DNA of 64,000 nucleotides from NCBI RefSeq assembly GCF_014651695.1, contig NZ_BMXJ01000004.1:241142-305141 (forward strand). The letters run 5' to 3'. Source of the DNA: Nocardiopsis terrae. Lineage in GTDB: Bacteria; Actinomycetota; Actinomycetes; Streptosporangiales; Streptosporangiaceae. Position numbers and translations under genes: made by a program. Position 1 is the first letter of the stretch; every line of letters begins with the position of its first letter. Positions 61,092-64,000 of this stretch are shown here, one piece after another. The notes beneath the pieces were generated by a model, which saw only the letters and a list, made by a program, of their open reading frames with translations, did not search any database and was not told the origin of the DNA.

Positions 61092-61428
61092 CGAGCACCT
61101 TCTCCAACACGTCCGGTGAGGCGAGCGGGTGCGCCGGTGAGGGCGCGGGGGCCGGGTGGCGCGCGGTCACCCGGCCGGTGTCGATCAGGTCGGTGAGCAG
61201 GATGCGCACGACCGTCACGGGCAGGCGCAGGTGGGCGGCGACCTCGACCACGGCCATGGGGCTGACGCACAGGCGCAGGATCTCGGCGTGCTCGGACTGC
61301 ATGCCCTGGGTCGGGAGGCACTCGGCGACGATGAGCGTCACCGCGTCCAGGGAGTCGTCGGCCCCGCTGCTGCGCCCCGAGGTGATGACGTAGAGCCGGT
61401 CGGGGCTCTCCCCGCGGTGTGAGCTCAT
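61072..61428 (-). CDS. cvnC: Conservon protein CvnC (DUF742)
   Basis: 118 residues, DUF742: RLYVITSGRS near the start and a winged-helix-like core (ILRLCVSPMAVVEVAAHLRLPVTVVRILLTDLI). CvnC bridges the roadblock protein and the GTPase in the conservon complex. Start ATG overlaps the cvnB stop (ATGA). Confidence 0.9.
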   Translation of the reverse strand: MSSHRGESPDRLYVITSGRSSGADDSLDAVTLIVAECLPTQGMQSEHAEILRLCVSPMAVVEVAAHLRLPVTVVRILLTDLIDTGRVTARHPAPAPSPAHPLASPDVLEKVLVALHNL

Positions 61429-61829
61429 ACCGTCTCGGCCCCGGCCCGGGGCGGTGTGGTCAGGTGCTCGCCCATCTGCTCGACCAGCTCGTTCATGTTG
61501 TGGCCGACCAGCCCCGGTTCCGCTTCGTCGCTGGTGACGACGGCGAGGTGGGTGCCGTGGCCGGCCTCGACGATGAAGAGCAGGCCGCCGTAGAACTCGG
61601 CCATCGCCTGGCGTACGCCGCCCCTGCCGTCACCGAACTCCACCGAGGCGCTGTGCGCGAGGCTCTGCACTCCGGCCGCGATGGCGGCGAGGTGGTCGGC
61701 GCTGTCGGTGCTCAGGCCCGAGCTGTGGCAGAGCTTGAGTCCGTCCCGGGAGAGCACGAGCGCGTGTCGGGTGCCCGGTGTGTGTTCCAGGAGGCCTTCG
61801 AGCAGCCAGGTCAGCTTGTTGAGGTCCAT
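61425..61829 (-). CDS. cvnB: Conservon roadblock/LC7 protein CvnB
   Basis: 134 residues, a roadblock/LC7 fold: LNKLTWLLEGLLEHTPGTRHALVLSRDGL and LAAIAAGVQSLAHSASVEFG. Roadblock proteins regulate small GTPases; here it would act between the sensor-kinase-like CvnA and CvnD. The start overlaps the cvnA stop (TGATG). Confidence 0.9.
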   Translation of the reverse strand: MDLNKLTWLLEGLLEHTPGTRHALVLSRDGLKLCHSSGLSTDSADHLAAIAAGVQSLAHSASVEFGDGRGGVRQAMAEFYGGLLFIVEAGHGTHLAVVTSDEAEPGLVGHNMNELVEQMGEHLTTPPRAGAETV

Positions 61830-63181
61830 CAGGTGTCCTTCGGTGAGTCAGTCGGCCCCTGGCCGCGCACCGCGGATCGGAACGCGCCGAAATCCTTCGC
61901 CGAGGCGGGGGGACTGGGTTTTTCGGGGGCGGGTTGTCTGCGCTCCGCGGCGGCGAGGGTCCGGCCCCGGCGGCGCTGCGGCAGGCCGTTCTCCGCCCTG
62001 GGTGCCGGAGCGGAGTCGGCGGGAGCTGCCGCCGTCTTTCGGGGGGAGGGTTCGGAGGCGACGACCGGCTGGGGCGCCGTGGGGGCGGGCAGCGGTTTGA
62101 TGAGCCGCTGGGGCAGGAGCAGGATCACGGCCGTGCCGCCGCGTGAGGAGGAGCGGAAGGAGACGTCGAGGCCGTAGCGGTGGGCGATCTGTCCGACGAC
62201 CGACAGGCCCAGGCGTGAACCGGAGATGGCGGAGATGTCGAGTCCGCCCTCCACCGCCTGGCGGGCCCGGCGCAGCGCCTCCTCTCCCATGACGAGGCCG
62301 CCGTCCTCGACCATGATCGCCACCCCGGCCTGGACCTCCTCCACGTGGACGTGGACCTCGGCGGTGGGCGGGGAGAACTTGGCCGCGTTGTCGAGGAGCT
62401 CGGCCAGCGCGTGGATGACCCCCTCCGCGGCGAACCCGGCGACCGCGAGGTCGGAGACGCTGTGCGTGCGGACCCGCTGGTAGGCGCCGATGCGGCCCAT
62501 GGCGCCGCGCAGGATGCTCTCCATCGGGATGGCCCGCCCCCACCTGCGCCCCGAACGCGCTCCGGTGAGGATGGCGATGCTGTCGGCGACCCGCCCGGTC
62601 TGGGCCGTGGTGTGGTCCAGGTGCATGAGGTCGCCGAGGACGTCGGCCCCGGCGCTGCCGTCGCCGTGGCGTTCCTGCATCTGGCGCAGGTCGGCGAGCA
62701 TCGTGGTGGTCAGTGCCTGGACCCGGCCCGCGGCGGTGGCGCAGGCGGCCATGGCGGCGGAGCGGCGGCGTTCGGCGGTGGAGATGCCGGTGGCGACGGC
62801 CCGTAGGACGGCGGCGTTCGAGGGGTCCGACACGGCGGACATCCGGTGCAGGGCGGTGTCGGCGGAGTCGCCGGTACGCAGCCGTTCGACCAGGCGGGGC
62901 AGGTGTTCCCCGGCGAGGGCCTCGGTTTCGGCCCGTACCTCTTCGACCCGTGCCCGGAGTTCGGCGATCCGGTGGTCCCGGCGCGCGAGGAGGAGGGCCA
63001 GGGCCAGGAGCAGCAGGAGGGCGACGCCTCCGGTGACCAGGACCGGCACCAGCCCTTCCGGGTGGGCGGTCCACAGGGCCCAGCCCCAGGCCGGCAGCAC
63101 CGGGACCAGGACGAGAAGCCACCGTTGGGCGGTCGGCCTCGGTGGCAGCGCTCCGCGGGATCGGGGGGATTTGTCAGTCAT
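61829..63181 (-). CDS. cvnA: Conservon sensor-kinase-like protein CvnA
   Basis: 450 residues. Two hydrophobic segments (about 20-60) anchor it in the membrane, followed by a coiled-coil and a histidine-kinase-like ATPase domain: N box ELLDNAAKFSPP, G1 VEDGGLVM, G2 SRLGLSVVG and GGTAVILLLP. The C-terminal 110 residues are Pro/Ala-rich. Heads a conservon plus P450 operon; GTGGAG five bases before the ATG. Conservons tune development and antibiotic production in Streptomyces; the signal is unknown. Confidence 0.9.
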   Translation of the reverse strand: MTDKSPRSRGALPPRPTAQRWLLVLVPVLPAWGWALWTAHPEGLVPVLVTGGVALLLLLALALLLARRDHRIAELRARVEEVRAETEALAGEHLPRLVERLRTGDSADTALHRMSAVSDPSNAAVLRAVATGISTAERRRSAAMAACATAAGRVQALTTTMLADLRQMQERHGDGSAGADVLGDLMHLDHTTAQTGRVADSIAILTGARSGRRWGRAIPMESILRGAMGRIGAYQRVRTHSVSDLAVAGFAAEGVIHALAELLDNAAKFSPPTAEVHVHVEEVQAGVAIMVEDGGLVMGEEALRRARQAVEGGLDISAISGSRLGLSVVGQIAHRYGLDVSFRSSSRGGTAVILLLPQRLIKPLPAPTAPQPVVASEPSPRKTAAAPADSAPAPRAENGLPQRRRGRTLAAAERRQPAPEKPSPPASAKDFGAFRSAVRGQGPTDSPKDT

Positions 63182-63804
63182 GGTGCTCCACGTCCGGCCA
63201 CGTCGTCACTCTTCGTACACATTGGAGGGCACACCGAACGGGTGCCGGTAATCAACGTGCGAAGGCGTGCTGAATAGGTGGACGAATTAACCCCAACCTA
63301 TCTTTTTCTGCACACAGCGAGTCAACATACCATCAAGTTCGTCTGTCGCCTATGTCAGAAAAAGAACAAGGTAATGCAATCCGGGGGCCGGTCCGGGACT
63401 CCGGCGGCACAGGGGGTTCCCGCAGGAATCACCACATCGCGGACCCGACCCCGAGGACACGCGAAAACCCTGCCCCGATCTCTCGTATACATATCTTGAA
63501 CTGCGGTGACACCCGGGAAATCCACGTCCCCGGAAATCGATCGGTCCGACTTCGGGCGGCCCGCGCCCACGTACGCGCCCGGGAGGCTCCTCCGCCGGCG
63601 CGGCCGTGTCCGGGAGGCGGGTCGTGTGAGCAGGGGTGCACGAACGGGGCCGGACACGGCAGCGCTCCCGACGGGATCCGGAACCCGAGAAACCCACCCC
63701 CTAGAGTGGTGCAGGTCACAAGCGCCGGAGGGCTCGGTGGCGCAGGCCCCGGCGGCGTGCGCTGCTCCCGAGTCCGCCGGAGTGGTTCGACCTCAGGTCA
63801 GCGG
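63182..63804. other. Intergenic region between conservon and rbpA
   Basis: About 620 bp with no gene supported. It must hold the leftward conservon promoter (A/T-richer around 63280-63380) and upstream sequence for rbpA. Short frames present lack starts and similarity. Confidence 0.4.
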
Positions 63805-63830
63805 GGAATCTTGACGTGGACCGACGCGTT
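63805..63830 (+). promoter_or_regulatory. SigR-type promoter of rbpA
   Basis: GGAAT (63805-63809), an 18-bp spacer, then GTT (63828-63830): the exact actinobacterial sigma-R consensus GGAAT-N18-GTT. rbpA is a known sigma-R target under thiol-oxidative stress in Streptomyces coelicolor. The -10 element lies 42 bp before the start codon, leaving a short leader. Confidence 0.75.
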
Positions 63831-63872
63831 ACACCCCGCGAGACCGCACAAGCGCCTGGAGGCACCCACACG

Positions 63873-64000
63873 ATGGCCGAGCGAGCACTTCGCGGCACAC
63901 GGCTCGGGGCGACGAGCTACGAGAACGACCGCAACACCGACCTGGCTCCCCGGCAGGAAGTCACCTACGACTGCACACGGGGTCACCGCTTCTCGGTCAC
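63873..64000 (+). CDS. rbpA: RNA polymerase-binding protein RbpA (C-terminus outside window)
   Basis: Partial gene; 42 residues visible, MAERALRGTRLGATSYENDR and on through a Cys-Thr-Arg-Gly-His zinc-binding start. This is the conserved N-terminus of RbpA, the actinobacterial RNA polymerase-binding factor that stabilises open complexes with the principal sigma factor and lowers rifampicin sensitivity. GGAGG lies ten bases before the ATG. Fully consistent with the sigma-R promoter upstream. Confidence 0.92.
   Translation, partial: MAERALRGTRLGATSYENDRNTDLAPRQEVTYDCTRGHRFSV

Overview
The window is high-GC actinomycete DNA. Supporting signs are GTG and TTG starts, ATGA/GTGA/TTGA stop-start overlaps, a cvn conservon with cytochromes P450, a SARP regulator, TTA codons in regulators and an rbpA gene at the right edge. 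A filamentous genus such as Nocardiopsis or Streptomyces fits; the exact genus is a guess. No tRNA, rRNA or CRISPR array was recognised.

Left edge (1-6.6 kb): three genes of a Wadjet-type (SMC-like) plasmid-defence operon read leftward out of the window. A membrane-anchored Mrr-like nuclease and an ABC-F ATPase follow on the other strand.

Region 8.2-22.4 kb, the main discovery candidate: two divergent operons share a 117-bp region holding a Zur/Fur-like palindrome. The rightward operon encodes a 60-residue precursor made of two nearly identical 28-residue units, then an E1-like leader-binding protein, a CocE-like hydrolase, a YcaO cyclodehydratase, a SagB-type FMN oxidoreductase and a CydDC-like pair of ABC exporters. 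The leftward operon encodes a beta-propeller protein, a prolyl oligopeptidase and a complete FecBCD-type metallophore importer. I infer a metal-regulated azol(in)e peptide (LAP/TOMM) that is made, exported, re-imported and processed, that is, a ribosomally made metallophore. The parts are seen; the role is inferred.

Region 22.5-23.8 kb: pieces of four different transposases lie end to end. They border a second biosynthetic locus (23.9-51 kb) that is visibly less GC-rich than its surroundings. A 16-gene, translationally coupled leftward operon (41.9 to 24.9 kb) encodes one C-A-PCP NRPS module, two stand-alone adenylation enzymes, three free carrier proteins, two BtrH-like acyltransferases (one fused to a carrier protein), a TrpB2-like PLP enzyme lacking the usual catalytic Glu, a ProA-like reductase, an SDR, two acyl-CoA-dehydrogenase-fold flavoproteins with a flavin reductase, a PPTase and a thioesterase. 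A LysR regulator, MFS exporter, aminotransferase, DUF1015 protein, CGNR zinc-finger protein, SnoaL-like protein and a 952-residue SARP/NB-ARC/TPR regulator flank it. LysR and SARP genes carry TTA codons, suggesting bldA-dependent control. A further transposase scrap and an intact ISAs1-family element sit at the right border.

Right end (54-64 kb): a Pro/Glu-rich lipoprotein paralogous to the one at 6.8 kb, then a conservon (cvnA-B-C-D) followed by two tandem CYP157/CYP154-like P450 pairs, and finally rbpA behind a GGAAT-N18-GTT (SigR-type) promoter.
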